This document shows, piece after piece, positions 50,934 to 58,472 of a stretch of DNA of 64,000 bases (position 1 is its first letter; every line of letters begins with the position of its first letter). The notes below the pieces were generated by a model, which saw only the letters and a program-made list of their open reading frames with translations, did not search any database and was not told where the DNA came from. Both the position numbers and the translations under genes were made by a program. Source of the stretch: Cellulomonas shaoxiangyii (lineage in GTDB: Bacteria > Actinomycetota > Actinomycetes > Actinomycetales > Cellulomonadaceae). Location of the stretch: positions 3,472,001 to 3,536,000 of the forward strand of contig NZ_CP039291.1 in the NCBI RefSeq assembly GCF_004798685.1, in the 5' to 3' direction.

Positions 50934-51056
50934 GGCGGTCACCGTACGCACGCGACGCACGCCGCGGGGCGTCCGCCACGAACGAGGCGGCACCGGCGTC
51001 CGACGGGCCGGGGCGGCGGGTCGCCCACCGCCCCGGCCACGTGCGCAGGACCTCGA

Positions 51057-53078
51057 TCAGCGCTGGACCAGCACCTGCCCGGACAGCAGCGGCTGCGGGT
51101 CGGCGACGTCGACGTCGTACCCGGCGCCGAGCCGGTTGTCGTAGCGGATCTCCTCGCCGGGGTGGTCACCGGCGCTGAGCGGCCACACCACGACGCGAAC
51201 CCGGTCGGGTCCGGGCCGGCACCGGGGCGTCACGGCACCGTCGGCGCAGCCGTCGTAGCCGTAGAGGACGATCCCGAACGTCTCGGTCTCGAAGTCCACG
51301 TGCCCCTGGCCCTTCGCGGCGATCTTGCCGTCCGGGGTGACCACGAGCCACTCCAGCCCGGAGCTGCCCGAGTCGAACCGGAAGTTCGGCGCGCCGTCGG
51401 CCAGCCACGTCTTGACCTGGCCGGTCGGCACGGTCGCGGTGGACCCGTAGTAGCGGGCGGTGAGGTGGAACCACTCGTCGCCGGTGCGTCCCGGGTTCGG
51501 GACGTAGGCACCGGGCGGCGTCGTCACCGACCCGTCGGCGTTGGCGGCACCGGCGTCCGGGTCGTAGACGACGACCATCACCTCGGCCGAGGCCGACGCA
51601 CCGTCGTCGTCGGTCACGGTGACCCGGATCGTGTACATCCCCGCGTCGGGGAACACGTGCGTGCGGTCGCAGGAGCCGCCGGTGCCCGCGTACTCCTCGG
51701 GGGCGGCCGTGTCGTCCCAGTCCACCGTGCAGGTGTGGGTGTCGTTGGCGGCGTCGGTGAAGGACGCCGTCAGGCTGACCGGTGCGTCCGCGCGGAACAG
51801 CTGCCACGGGGTCGGCCCGGTCAGCGTCAGCACCGGCGGCGCGTTGCGCACCGTCACCACGGCGGAGTCGCTCACCGGCGGGTGCACGCCGTCGTCCGCG
51901 GTGAGGGTGACCGTGTAGGTGCCGTCGTCGGTGCAGATCACGGAGGTGCGGGGGCTGTTCGGTCGCGTGAAGGAGCAGCTCGCCCCGGGTTCGGCGGACG
52001 TCACCTCGGCGCTCCACGTGGCCGTGGTGGCCTGGCTGTCGTCGCCGACCGTCCCGGCCAACGGGATCGGGGTGCCCTCGTCGCCCGACACGTCGGGCCC
52101 GGCCGAGACGGTCGGCGCGCCTCCGTCGTCCGGCGGGGCGTCGGCGTCGCGGAACGGGAGCACCCCGAAGAGCGCGTCGTGGTCCGAGCAGGGGTGGTCG
52201 ATGAGGCCCGCGAAGCACGTGGTCCGGTCGATCACCTCGGCGCTCAGGCCGGGTCCGAAGTGCTCCTGGTCGGCGAAGACGTAGTCCAGCTTCTCCCCCG
52301 CGTAGAACGTGTGGCGGTCGGCCGGGTGGTCGGCCTCGAGGAAGAGCCCGTCCCCGCCCTGCACGGGGACGTAGACGCCCGGGAAGAACTCCGGGGAGGC
52401 GTTGAAGTCGCCCATCAGCACCAGGGGGTGGTCGGTCCCGTCCTCGGTCATGAAGTCGGCGAACCCCTCCGCCTGGACGGCCGCGATCTGGTCGTCGGTG
52501 TCGAGGTGCAGGGCGCAGGCGCGCACCGTCCGGCCCAGGGTCGACCCGAAGTCCGCGGTCAGGCAGGCCGCCTGCCGTTCCCTCGGCTCCGAGGTGATCG
52601 TGCCGTCGTCGTTCAGGTAGTACGACACCGGGTCGGTGACGGCGTCCGCACCGACCGCGATCACCGCGCTGCCCGACCGTGGGGCCCCGAGGCCGCCCGT
52701 CGTGCACAGCACGTCGACGCCGTCGGCAGGGGCGAAGTGCAGCTGCGCCGACCCGAACCGCTCGGCGAGCCCCTCCCGGGCGTGGTCGGCCTGCGCGGAG
52801 CAGGTCTCGTTCATCGACACCAGGTGGGGCGTGCGGGCGTCCGCGAACTCGAGCAACCGGTCGACGACCTCCATCGCACCCTGGTTGTCGGGCTTGTCCG
52901 GCTCGAAGGGGTTGATCGTCATCCCCGCGATGTTCCAGTGCAGCACCCGCAGCGGGTCGCCCGGGGCGGCAGCGGCCGGCGCGGTGGGCGCCAGCGCGGT
53001 GGCGGCCAGTCCGGCCGCGACGGCCAGTCCGGCCATGGTCCTGCGCCGGGACGCAGGTCGTCGTCGTGATCCGTGCAT
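51057..53078 (-). CDS. Secreted endonuclease/exonuclease/phosphatase with PKD domains
   Basis: 673 residues from ATG 53078 behind AGGGGG. A basic signal peptide ends near residue 38. An EEP (DNase I-like) domain (about 44-335) has LRVLHWNIAG (Asn), VSMNETCSAQ (catalytic Glu), VLMGDFNASPEF (Asp/Asn) and CSDHDALFGVLP (final SDH). Two PKD-like beta domains follow (about 345-440 and 441-530) and then a C-terminal beta-rich module (WFHLTARYYGST, LEWLVVTPDGKI). Exported members hydrolyse nucleic acids or phosphodiesters, serving nutrient recovery or biofilm DNA turnover. Substrate unproven. It appears to be a single-gene unit. Confidence 0.85.
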   Translation of the reverse strand: MHGSRRRPASRRRTMAGLAVAAGLAATALAPTAPAAAAPGDPLRVLHWNIAGMTINPFEPDKPDNQGAMEVVDRLLEFADARTPHLVSMNETCSAQADHAREGLAERFGSAQLHFAPADGVDVLCTTGGLGAPRSGSAVIAVGADAVTDPVSYYLNDDGTITSEPRERQAACLTADFGSTLGRTVRACALHLDTDDQIAAVQAEGFADFMTEDGTDHPLVLMGDFNASPEFFPGVYVPVQGGDGLFLEADHPADRHTFYAGEKLDYVFADQEHFGPGLSAEVIDRTTCFAGLIDHPCSDHDALFGVLPFRDADAPPDDGGAPTVSAGPDVSGDEGTPIPLAGTVGDDSQATTATWSAEVTSAEPGASCSFTRPNSPRTSVICTDDGTYTVTLTADDGVHPPVSDSAVVTVRNAPPVLTLTGPTPWQLFRADAPVSLTASFTDAANDTHTCTVDWDDTAAPEEYAGTGGSCDRTHVFPDAGMYTIRVTVTDDDGASASAEVMVVVYDPDAGAANADGSVTTPPGAYVPNPGRTGDEWFHLTARYYGSTATVPTGQVKTWLADGAPNFRFDSGSSGLEWLVVTPDGKIAAKGQGHVDFETETFGIVLYGYDGCADGAVTPRCRPGPDRVRVVVWPLSAGDHPGEEIRYDNRLGAGYDVDVADPQPLLSGQVLVQR

Positions 53079-53286
53079 GTGATGCCCCCTGTCGGTGCCC
53101 TGACCGCTGCCACCGCGGCGGCGATCGCGCCGCCGCAGGCCCTCCCTCGCGTGGGCTGCACCCACGGTCAGGACGACACGACGGACCGTAGCGAGAGGCT
53201 CCGACATTGCGGTCTTTCCGGGCGCGGCGGCCCGGCGGTGCACCCAGCCGACGGGCGACGGGCGCTCGCTGTCTGCCGACGGGACG

Positions 53287-53967
53287 TCAGCCCGACGAGG
53301 CGGCCGCCGCGCCGGCCGCCGTGATCCCCGCCATCACCGCCGCCTCCACCGCCTCGACGGCCTTGCGCGCGGCCTGGCCCCCGACGTCACCGGCGGCCAC
53401 CTGCTTCGCGCGGGCCTTGAGCTCGCGGTTCGGCAGCCCGGTGCCGAACCGCACCTTCGGCACCGCGTCGACCGCCGCCAGGAGCGCCACGAGCGACGCC
53501 TCGCGCGGGGTCGGGGCGCGCCCCGCCACGAGCACCTCGTGCAGGCTCCGGAGCACCTCGGCCTCGTGCGTGGCGTCGACCGCGGGCCACGACGCGGTCG
53601 GGAAGACGCCGAGCACCCGGCCCTCCTGGGCGCGCAGCACGCCGCGCGCCACGAGCCGCGCGTACAGCCGCTCGCGCAGCCCCTTGCGGATGCGGCCCAG
53701 GACGGCCGTCGGGGACGCGCTGCCCGGGCCTGCGGCGCGGACCAGGGCGTCGTCGAGGACGTCGTCGCCGAGCGGGCTCGGGTCCACCACGCGCAGCGTC
53801 GTGCGCGGGAACAGACCCGACGACACGGCGACCTCGAGGCGCCCGGCGGCGGCCAGCTCCGCGATCACCGCGCCGGCGACGGCGATGTCCCGGCGGGTGC
53901 CGTCCACGACGGCCTTGCCGGTGGCGTCGTCGGTGAGCAGCAGCAGGACGTCCTCGGCCACGATCAT
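53287..53967 (-). CDS. GPP34 (GOLPH3)-family protein
   Basis: 226 residues from ATG 53967, six bases after a TACGGT -10 box (53974-53979), so probably leaderless. MIVAEDVLLLLTDDATGKAV opens the GPP34 fold, which continues AGAVIAELAAAGRLEV, LRERLYARLVARGVLRAQEG and EASLVALLAAVDAV. The eukaryotic homologue binds phosphatidylinositol-4-phosphate at the Golgi. Many copies occur in actinobacteria with unknown roles. Confidence 0.88.
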   Translation of the reverse strand: MIVAEDVLLLLTDDATGKAVVDGTRRDIAVAGAVIAELAAAGRLEVAVSSGLFPRTTLRVVDPSPLGDDVLDDALVRAAGPGSASPTAVLGRIRKGLRERLYARLVARGVLRAQEGRVLGVFPTASWPAVDATHEAEVLRSLHEVLVAGRAPTPREASLVALLAAVDAVPKVRFGTGLPNRELKARAKQVAAGDVGGQAARKAVEAVEAAVMAGITAAGAAAASSG

Positions 53968-54002
53968 GCGCTCACCGTACGAGCGCCGCGGCGCGGAGGG
54001 GA

Positions 54003-54488
54003 TCACCCGAGGGGGTCCGGCCGGTCGCGTTCCCGGCCGCGGGCGGCGGCGGAGGGGTCGACGACGCGGTCACCGACCAGCGTGTGCAGGTCCGCCTCGA
54101 GCGCGGCGAACCGTTCCTCGCCCAGGCGCTGCTCCCACTGCGCGCGCAGGCCGTCGAGAACACCCTCGCCGCGCCGGAGGACCTCGCGCCCCAGCGGGCT
54201 CACCTCGAGGCGCTTGCGGCGCGCGTCGGCAGGGTCGGCGCCGCGCGTCACGTAGCCCCGCTCGACGAGGACGGCGATCGTCTTCGCCGCCGCCTGCTTC
54301 GAGACGCCCGTGCGCCGGGCGAGGTCCGACGCACCGTCGGCACCCGCGGCGATCGCGCGCATCGCGAACTCGTGCACGGGGCGGAAGTCGCCGTGGCCGT
54401 CCGCGGCCAGCTCGGCGGTCGCAGCGTCGACCAGGGCACGGTAGCCGCCCAGGAGAAGGAGTGCGAGGTCGGCACCGGTGCGCGGCAT
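54003..54488 (-). CDS. MarR-family regulator
   Basis: This 161-residue regulator has DFRPVHEFAMRAIAAGADGA, DLARRTGVSKQAAAKTIAVL (recognition helix), ERGYVTRGADPADARRKRLEV (wing) and a long C-terminal dimer helix. ATG 54488 is six bases after TACGCT (54495-54500), so the mRNA is probably leaderless. It is divergent from an alpha/beta hydrolase gene with a long near-perfect inverted repeat between them, so it probably represses both. Confidence 0.87.
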   Translation of the reverse strand: MPRTGADLALLLLGGYRALVDAATAELAADGHGDFRPVHEFAMRAIAAGADGASDLARRTGVSKQAAAKTIAVLVERGYVTRGADPADARRKRLEVSPLGREVLRRGEGVLDGLRAQWEQRLGEERFAALEADLHTLVGDRVVDPSAAARGRERDRPDPLG

Positions 54489-54514
54489 GCCGTCAGCGTA
54501 GGGGTCTCGACATC

Positions 54515-54553
54515 GGTCAACTCGGTTGTCTACCTTGGACAACCATGTTGACC
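54515..54553. promoter_or_regulatory. Long MarR operator between divergent genes
   Basis: Arms GGTCAACTCGGTTGTC (54515-54530) and GACAACCATGTTGACC (54538-54553) are inverted and match at 14 of 16 positions around a seven-base gap. The gap contains TACCTT, a possible -10 for the hydrolase gene. Such a site can hold two MarR dimers. Confidence 0.75.
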
Positions 54554-54565
54554 GAAGGAGACCCG

Positions 54566-55483
54566 ATGAGCACCGCACGAACCCACGCCACCGCGGCCGG
54601 CGTCGACCACCACCACCTCGACGTGGGCGGCGTGACGCTGCACTACGTCTCCGCCGGGACAGCGGGGTCGCCCGTCCTCCTCGTCCACGGGTTCCCCGAG
54701 ACGTGGTGGGCGTTCCACCGGCTGCTGCCGCTGCTGGCCGAGCAGCACCGCGTGGTCGCCGTCGACCTGCGCGGCTTCGGCGACTCCAGCAACGGCGAGG
54801 GCACCTACGACAGCGCCACGTCCGCGCGGGACCTGCACCTGCTCGTGCGCCACCTCGGGCTCGGTCCGGTCCACGTCACCGCGCAGGACGTCAGCGGCAG
54901 CGCGGTCGTCCGCCTCGCCGCCGCACACCCGCAGGACGTGCGGAGCCTCACCGCGATCGAGACCGGGCTGGCCGGCTTCGGCCTTGAGGCGCTCGGTGAC
55001 GTCACCCGCGGCGGCTCCTGGCACGTCGGCGTCCTCGCCGCGCCCGGCATCCCCGAGCTGCTGCTCGCCGGCCGCGAGCGCGACCTGCTCGCGCAGTGGG
55101 CGTTCCCGACGATGACCGCCGTCCCGGGGGCAGTCACCACGACGGACGTCGACGAGCTCGTCCGCACGTTCGCGCGACCGGACGGCTGGCGCGGGGCCGC
55201 GGGCCTCTACCGGTCGATGCTCACCGAGGGCGACGACCTCCGCGACCTGCTCACGCGGTCGCCGCTGCGGATGCCCGTGCTGGCCGTCGGCGCCGGCGGC
55301 GGACCGTTCACGCTCCGCACGGTCCAGCAGGTCGCCGCCGGACGCGTCGAGTCCGTCCAGCTCGACGGCGTCGGGCACCACGTCGCCCTCGAGGCGCCGG
55401 AGGCGCTCGCCGAGGCCCTGCTCCGCTTCACCGCGAGCGTCGACGCGGAGGTGCTCGACGCCGACGGCGACCGGGTGCGGTAG
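54566..55483 (+). CDS. Alpha/beta hydrolase, epoxide-hydrolase/dehalogenase type
   Basis: 305 residues from ATG 54566 behind GAAGGAGA. HGFPETWWAFH is the HGxP oxyanion motif of epoxide hydrolases, and Asp108 in VHVTAQDVSG occupies the nucleophile elbow. A His in LDGVGHHVALEAP completes the triad. An Asp nucleophile points to epoxide hydrolase or dehalogenase chemistry rather than an esterase. A cap domain lies between (about 135-225). Expression is probably induced by a ligand of the divergent MarR protein, possibly its substrate. Confidence 0.82.
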   Translation: MSTARTHATAAGVDHHHLDVGGVTLHYVSAGTAGSPVLLVHGFPETWWAFHRLLPLLAEQHRVVAVDLRGFGDSSNGEGTYDSATSARDLHLLVRHLGLGPVHVTAQDVSGSAVVRLAAAHPQDVRSLTAIETGLAGFGLEALGDVTRGGSWHVGVLAAPGIPELLLAGRERDLLAQWAFPTMTAVPGAVTTTDVDELVRTFARPDGWRGAAGLYRSMLTEGDDLRDLLTRSPLRMPVLAVGAGGGPFTLRTVQQVAAGRVESVQLDGVGHHVALEAPEALAEALLRFTASVDAEVLDADGDRVR

Positions 55484-55547
55484 CGACCGGGTGCGCCGGC
55501 GACCTGGCGGACGTGGCGGCGCCCGGCACCCCTGGACACGGCGGCGA

Positions 55548-55569
55548 CGCCCGGGCCTGAGCCCGGGCG
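55548..55569 (+). terminator. Hairpin between convergent hydrolase and cupin genes
   Basis: CGCCCGGGC-CTGA-GCCCGGGCG, a perfect 9-bp stem with a four-base loop, 65 bp after the hydrolase stop. It can serve both strands. Confidence 0.65.
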
Positions 55570-55580
55570 CCGCCGCCACG

Positions 55581-55636
55581 ATCACCCCGTCGGGATCAGC
55601 CCGTCGGGGTCACTCCGTCCGCATCACTCCGTCGGC
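55581..55636 (-). repeat. 14-bp tandem repeat duplicating the cupin stop codon
   Basis: Four 14-bp units at 55581, 55595, 55609 and 55623, each of type (A/G)TCAC/GYCCGTCSG. Read on the minus strand each ends with TGA; the last unit is the natural end of the cupin gene. Fourteen bases shift the frame each time, so stops occur in all three frames. Confidence 0.8.
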
Positions 55637-56016
55637 GGCTCGTCCTGCCCCGACTCCTCGGCGGCGTCCGCCTCCTCCTTGGTGCGGTGGACGGCGCCCT
55701 CGGCGTGCTCGGGCGGGCCGTAGACCGTGTAGAGGATCAGCGGGTTCTCGCCCGTGTTGAGGAAGTTGTGCTTCTTGCCGGCCGGGACGACGACGAGGTC
55801 ACCCTGCGCGACGTTCTTCTCCCGGCCCGAGACGATGGCCTTGCCGGTGCCGGAGACGAACGTGAGGATCTGGTCGATGTCCTCGTGGACCTCCTCGCCG
55901 ATCTCACCACCCGGCGGGATGGTCATGATGACGAGCTGCGTGTGCTCCCCCGTCCACAGCACGCGCCGGAAGTCCGGGCTCTGCTGTGCGGTGGTCGCGA
56001 TCGTCCAGTGCTCCAC
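55624..56016 (-). CDS. Cupin-domain protein
   Basis: This 130-residue single cupin barrel has TQLVIMTIPPGGEIGEEVHEDIDQI, containing the first motif with His and Glu, and LVVVPAGKKHNFLNTGENPL, with the second-motif His, so a metal site is likely. The acidic C-terminal tail (EEADAAEESGQDEPPTE) looks disordered. The GTG at 56016 follows a GAGGTGA site. Small stand-alone cupins act as isomerases, dioxygenases or binding proteins; none can be chosen here. Confidence 0.87.
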   Translation of the reverse strand: MEHWTIATTAQQSPDFRRVLWTGEHTQLVIMTIPPGGEIGEEVHEDIDQILTFVSGTGKAIVSGREKNVAQGDLVVVPAGKKHNFLNTGENPLILYTVYGPPEHAEGAVHRTKEEADAAEESGQDEPPTE

Positions 56017-56105
56017 GGGTGTTCACCTCTCGGTCGGGGACGGTGACGTGGTCATCCTGCAAGGGGACGGCCGCTTCCGCCTCCGGAACCGTCCGCGCGG
56101 TCGCG

Positions 56106-56729
56106 CTACCGGGTCAGCCCCAGGGTCGCGACGAGGTCCTCGTGGAGCTCGAACCAGACGCGGTGGCACGAGTCGACGTGCGTGCCGTCGACCCACGCGC
56201 CGTCACCGGCCCGAGCGCGTCGTCGCGCGGCGGCGAAGCGCACGTCGTACCCCTGGAGGCGGGTCAGGACGGCGCCGAGCCGGTCGGCGAGCGGGGCGAG
56301 GGCGAGCTCGAGCGCCTGCAGCTCGTCGAGCACGCGGGTGTCCCACGCGGCGTCGGCGTGGTCGTTGGCGGCCAGGCGGTCGCCGGGCGACGGCCGCAGC
56401 TGCCAGTCCGTGCACGCGCGCTGCAGCCGGGCGTTGAGCGGGAAGAAGGCGCGGTGGACGTCGGCGACCTCGTCGCGCCCGCCGACGTCCGCGAGCTCGG
56501 CGGCCAGCAGCCGCTCCCCCTCCGCGCGTCCCCGGTCCGACAGCGACCAGCCCCCGACGCCGGCGAACGCCGCGTGCGCGACCCAGCCGCGCGCCTCGGC
56601 GTCGAGCAGGAGGTCCTCGGTGACCGCCTCGTCGAGCCGGAAGCGGCGGGCGACCGCGCCGGTGCCGGCGAACCCGAGCACGCGCACGGCGTGCAGCACC
56701 AGCAGGTCCGGGGCCGAGTCGCGGGTCAC
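56106..56729 (-). CDS. Winged-helix-like hypothetical protein
   Basis: 207 residues from GTG 56729, overlapping the stop of the HTH gene before it (GTGA). The first part LLVLHAVRVLGFAGTGAVAR, FRLDEAVTEDLLLDAEARGW and WSLSDRGRAEGERLL reads like a winged helix. The C-terminal half is helical and acidic (LDELQALELALAPLADRLGA). This makes a regulator or adaptor likely. It belongs to an operon with a small HTH protein, divergent from the PEP/pyruvate-binding enzyme. Confidence 0.65.
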   Translation of the reverse strand: MTRDSAPDLLVLHAVRVLGFAGTGAVARRFRLDEAVTEDLLLDAEARGWVAHAAFAGVGGWSLSDRGRAEGERLLAAELADVGGRDEVADVHRAFFPLNARLQRACTDWQLRPSPGDRLAANDHADAAWDTRVLDELQALELALAPLADRLGAVLTRLQGYDVRFAAARRRARAGDGAWVDGTHVDSCHRVWFELHEDLVATLGLTR

Positions 56730-57136
56730 GAGGACGTCCCGCGCCGTGCGGTCAGCCGGGTGTGGTGCTGCTGGCAGGCCTGCGGGGAGTTGAAGCCCAT
56801 GGCCGCCGCGATCTGCGCCCAGGTCAGGCCCGCGCTGCGGGCGACGAACAGCAGGCCGTCCTCGAGCCCGTCCACCTCGGCCCGCGCCGACGGGAGCAGG
56901 GCCAGCGCCTGGAGCACGTCGTCCGGGGTCAGCTCGCTCGAGCGCCAGAGGGCGAACTGCACGAGGTCCACCGCGGACGGCGGGACGGGTGCGGGACGCC
57001 ACGGACGGTCGCCGATCCGGTCGGCCCCGAGGGCGAGCAGCCGCGTCCGCGCCGCCTTCTCGTGCCCCGCCTGCGCCTGGTCGGCCCGCGCCGCACGGGC
57101 GGCGTCCTCGGTCGTCCCGTGGCCCTTGATCTCCAT
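56726..57136 (-). CDS. Small HTH DNA-binding protein
   Basis: 136 residues from ATG 57136. The N-terminal stretch is charged and helical (TTEDAARAARADQAQAGHEK). The middle reads RSSELTPDDVLQALALLPSA, and the end LLFVARSAGLTWAQIAAAMG followed by FNSPQACQQHHTRL is a clear helix-turn-helix. It is first in a two-gene unit and divergent from the PEP/pyruvate-binding enzyme gene, so it may control the palindromes between them. Confidence 0.72.
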   Translation of the reverse strand: MEIKGHGTTEDAARAARADQAQAGHEKAARTRLLALGADRIGDRPWRPAPVPPSAVDLVQFALWRSSELTPDDVLQALALLPSARAEVDGLEDGLLFVARSAGLTWAQIAAAMGFNSPQACQQHHTRLTARRGTSS

Positions 57137-57163
57137 GTGCCGAGGGTGGATAGTCAACGCCAC

Positions 57164-57181
57164 GTTGTCAACAACTTGTTG
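57164..57181. promoter_or_regulatory. Overlapping palindromes in the divergent promoter
   Basis: GTTGT-CA-ACAAC (57164-57175) and CAACAA-C-TTGTTG (57169-57181) overlap within the 55-bp gap between the HTH and PEP/pyruvate-binding genes. TAGTCAAC just to the left is a further half-site. The layout suggests one regulator controlling both directions. Confidence 0.5.
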
Positions 57182-57191
57182 AGGAGGCGCC

Positions 57192-58472
57192 GTGCTCGTC
57201 CCGCTGGCCGACGCCGTGAGACGGACGTGCGGGGGCAAGGCGGGGGCCCTCGGCGCCCTGGTCCGCGCGGGTCTGCCCGTGCCCGCCGGCGTGGTCGTCC
57301 CGTTCGCCGCGTACCTCGCCGCCGGCGGTGACCGGGCCCCGGGCGGGCGGACCGCGGAGCGGCGCGACGCCGACACCGCGGCCGTCGCGGCGCGACCTCT
57401 CCCCTCCGACGTGCGCGACGCCCTCGCGCGTGGGCTCGACACGCTGGGCGACCCGGTCGTGGCGGTGCGGTCGTCCGCGGGCGACGAGGACACGGCGCGC
57501 GCGTCGGCCGCCGGTCAGCACGCCACGGTGCTCGCCGTGCGGGGCGTCGACCAGGTCGCCGACGCGGTGCGCGCCTGCTGGGCGTCGCTGCACTCGGCTC
57601 GAGCCGTGTCCTACCGGGCGGCCTCCGCCGCCGACCCGGACGCGGGACGGGACGACGGGCCGGGCCCCGGGCCCGACGACGTGCCGGTGATGGCCGTCCT
57701 CGTGCAGCGGCTGGTGGACGCGGACGTGTCCGGGGTGATGTTCACCCCCGGCGGTCCGGCCGACGCGACCGAGATCGAGGCGTCGTGGGGCCTGGGCCCG
57801 AGCGTCGTCGGCGGCACCGTCACCCCGGACGCCTACCGCGTCACCGCCGACGGGACGGTCACCCGCTCGCTCGCCGACAAGCCGACCCGGATGGACCGGC
57901 GCGACGGACGCCTCGTGACGAGCGACGTGCTCGCACCCGACCGTCGCCGGCCGACGCTCGACGACACCACCGCCGCCCGGCTCGCCGCGCTCGGCGCGCG
58001 GATCGCCGCCGTGCTCGGCGGGGCGCAGGACGTCGAGTGGGCGCTGGCCGGCGGGGAGCTCTGGGTCCTGCAGGCGCGGCCGGTGACCGCCGACCTGCCG
58101 GGACCACGGCCGGGGCCACGGCAGGGTCCTCGGGCCGCCGGCGCACCGGCCACCCTCACGGGGACGCCCGGCAGCCGCGGCACGGCGACCGGCGCGGCGC
58201 GGATCGTCCGCGGCCCCGCCGACTTCGGCCGCGTGCGGGCGGGCGACGTCCTCGTCTGCCCGTGGACCGACCCGGCGTGGACGCCGCTGCTCGGCGTCGC
58301 GGCCGGCGTGGTGACCGAGACGGGCGGCGTGCTCTCGCACGCGGCGATCGTGGCCCGCGAGCGCGGGATCCCCGCCGTGCTCGGCGTCCGGGGCGCGACG
58401 ACGACGCTGCGCGACGGCGCCACGCTGACGGTCGACGGCACCGCGGGCACGGTCACGGCGGTCCACCCATGA
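57192..58472 (+). CDS. Compact PEP/pyruvate-binding phosphotransferase-like enzyme
   Basis: 426 residues from GTG 57192 behind GAGGAGG. The N-terminal ATP-grasp domain (about 1-300) has CGGKAGALGALVRAGLPVPAG, DPVVAVRSSAGDED, VLVQRLVDADVSGVMFT and LWVLQARPVTADL. The C-terminal swivelling domain has GGVLSHAAIVARERGIPAVL, with phosphohistidine His383. This is the PEP synthase/rifampin phosphotransferase plan, but at half the usual length (~860 residues). It lacks a central drug-binding or C-terminal pyruvate-barrel domain. The partner substrate is unknown. It overlaps the histidine phosphatase gene (ATGA). Confidence 0.8.
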   Translation: MLVPLADAVRRTCGGKAGALGALVRAGLPVPAGVVVPFAAYLAAGGDRAPGGRTAERRDADTAAVAARPLPSDVRDALARGLDTLGDPVVAVRSSAGDEDTARASAAGQHATVLAVRGVDQVADAVRACWASLHSARAVSYRAASAADPDAGRDDGPGPGPDDVPVMAVLVQRLVDADVSGVMFTPGGPADATEIEASWGLGPSVVGGTVTPDAYRVTADGTVTRSLADKPTRMDRRDGRLVTSDVLAPDRRRPTLDDTTAARLAALGARIAAVLGGAQDVEWALAGGELWVLQARPVTADLPGPRPGPRQGPRAAGAPATLTGTPGSRGTATGAARIVRGPADFGRVRAGDVLVCPWTDPAWTPLLGVAAGVVTETGGVLSHAAIVARERGIPAVLGVRGATTTLRDGATLTVDGTAGTVTAVHP

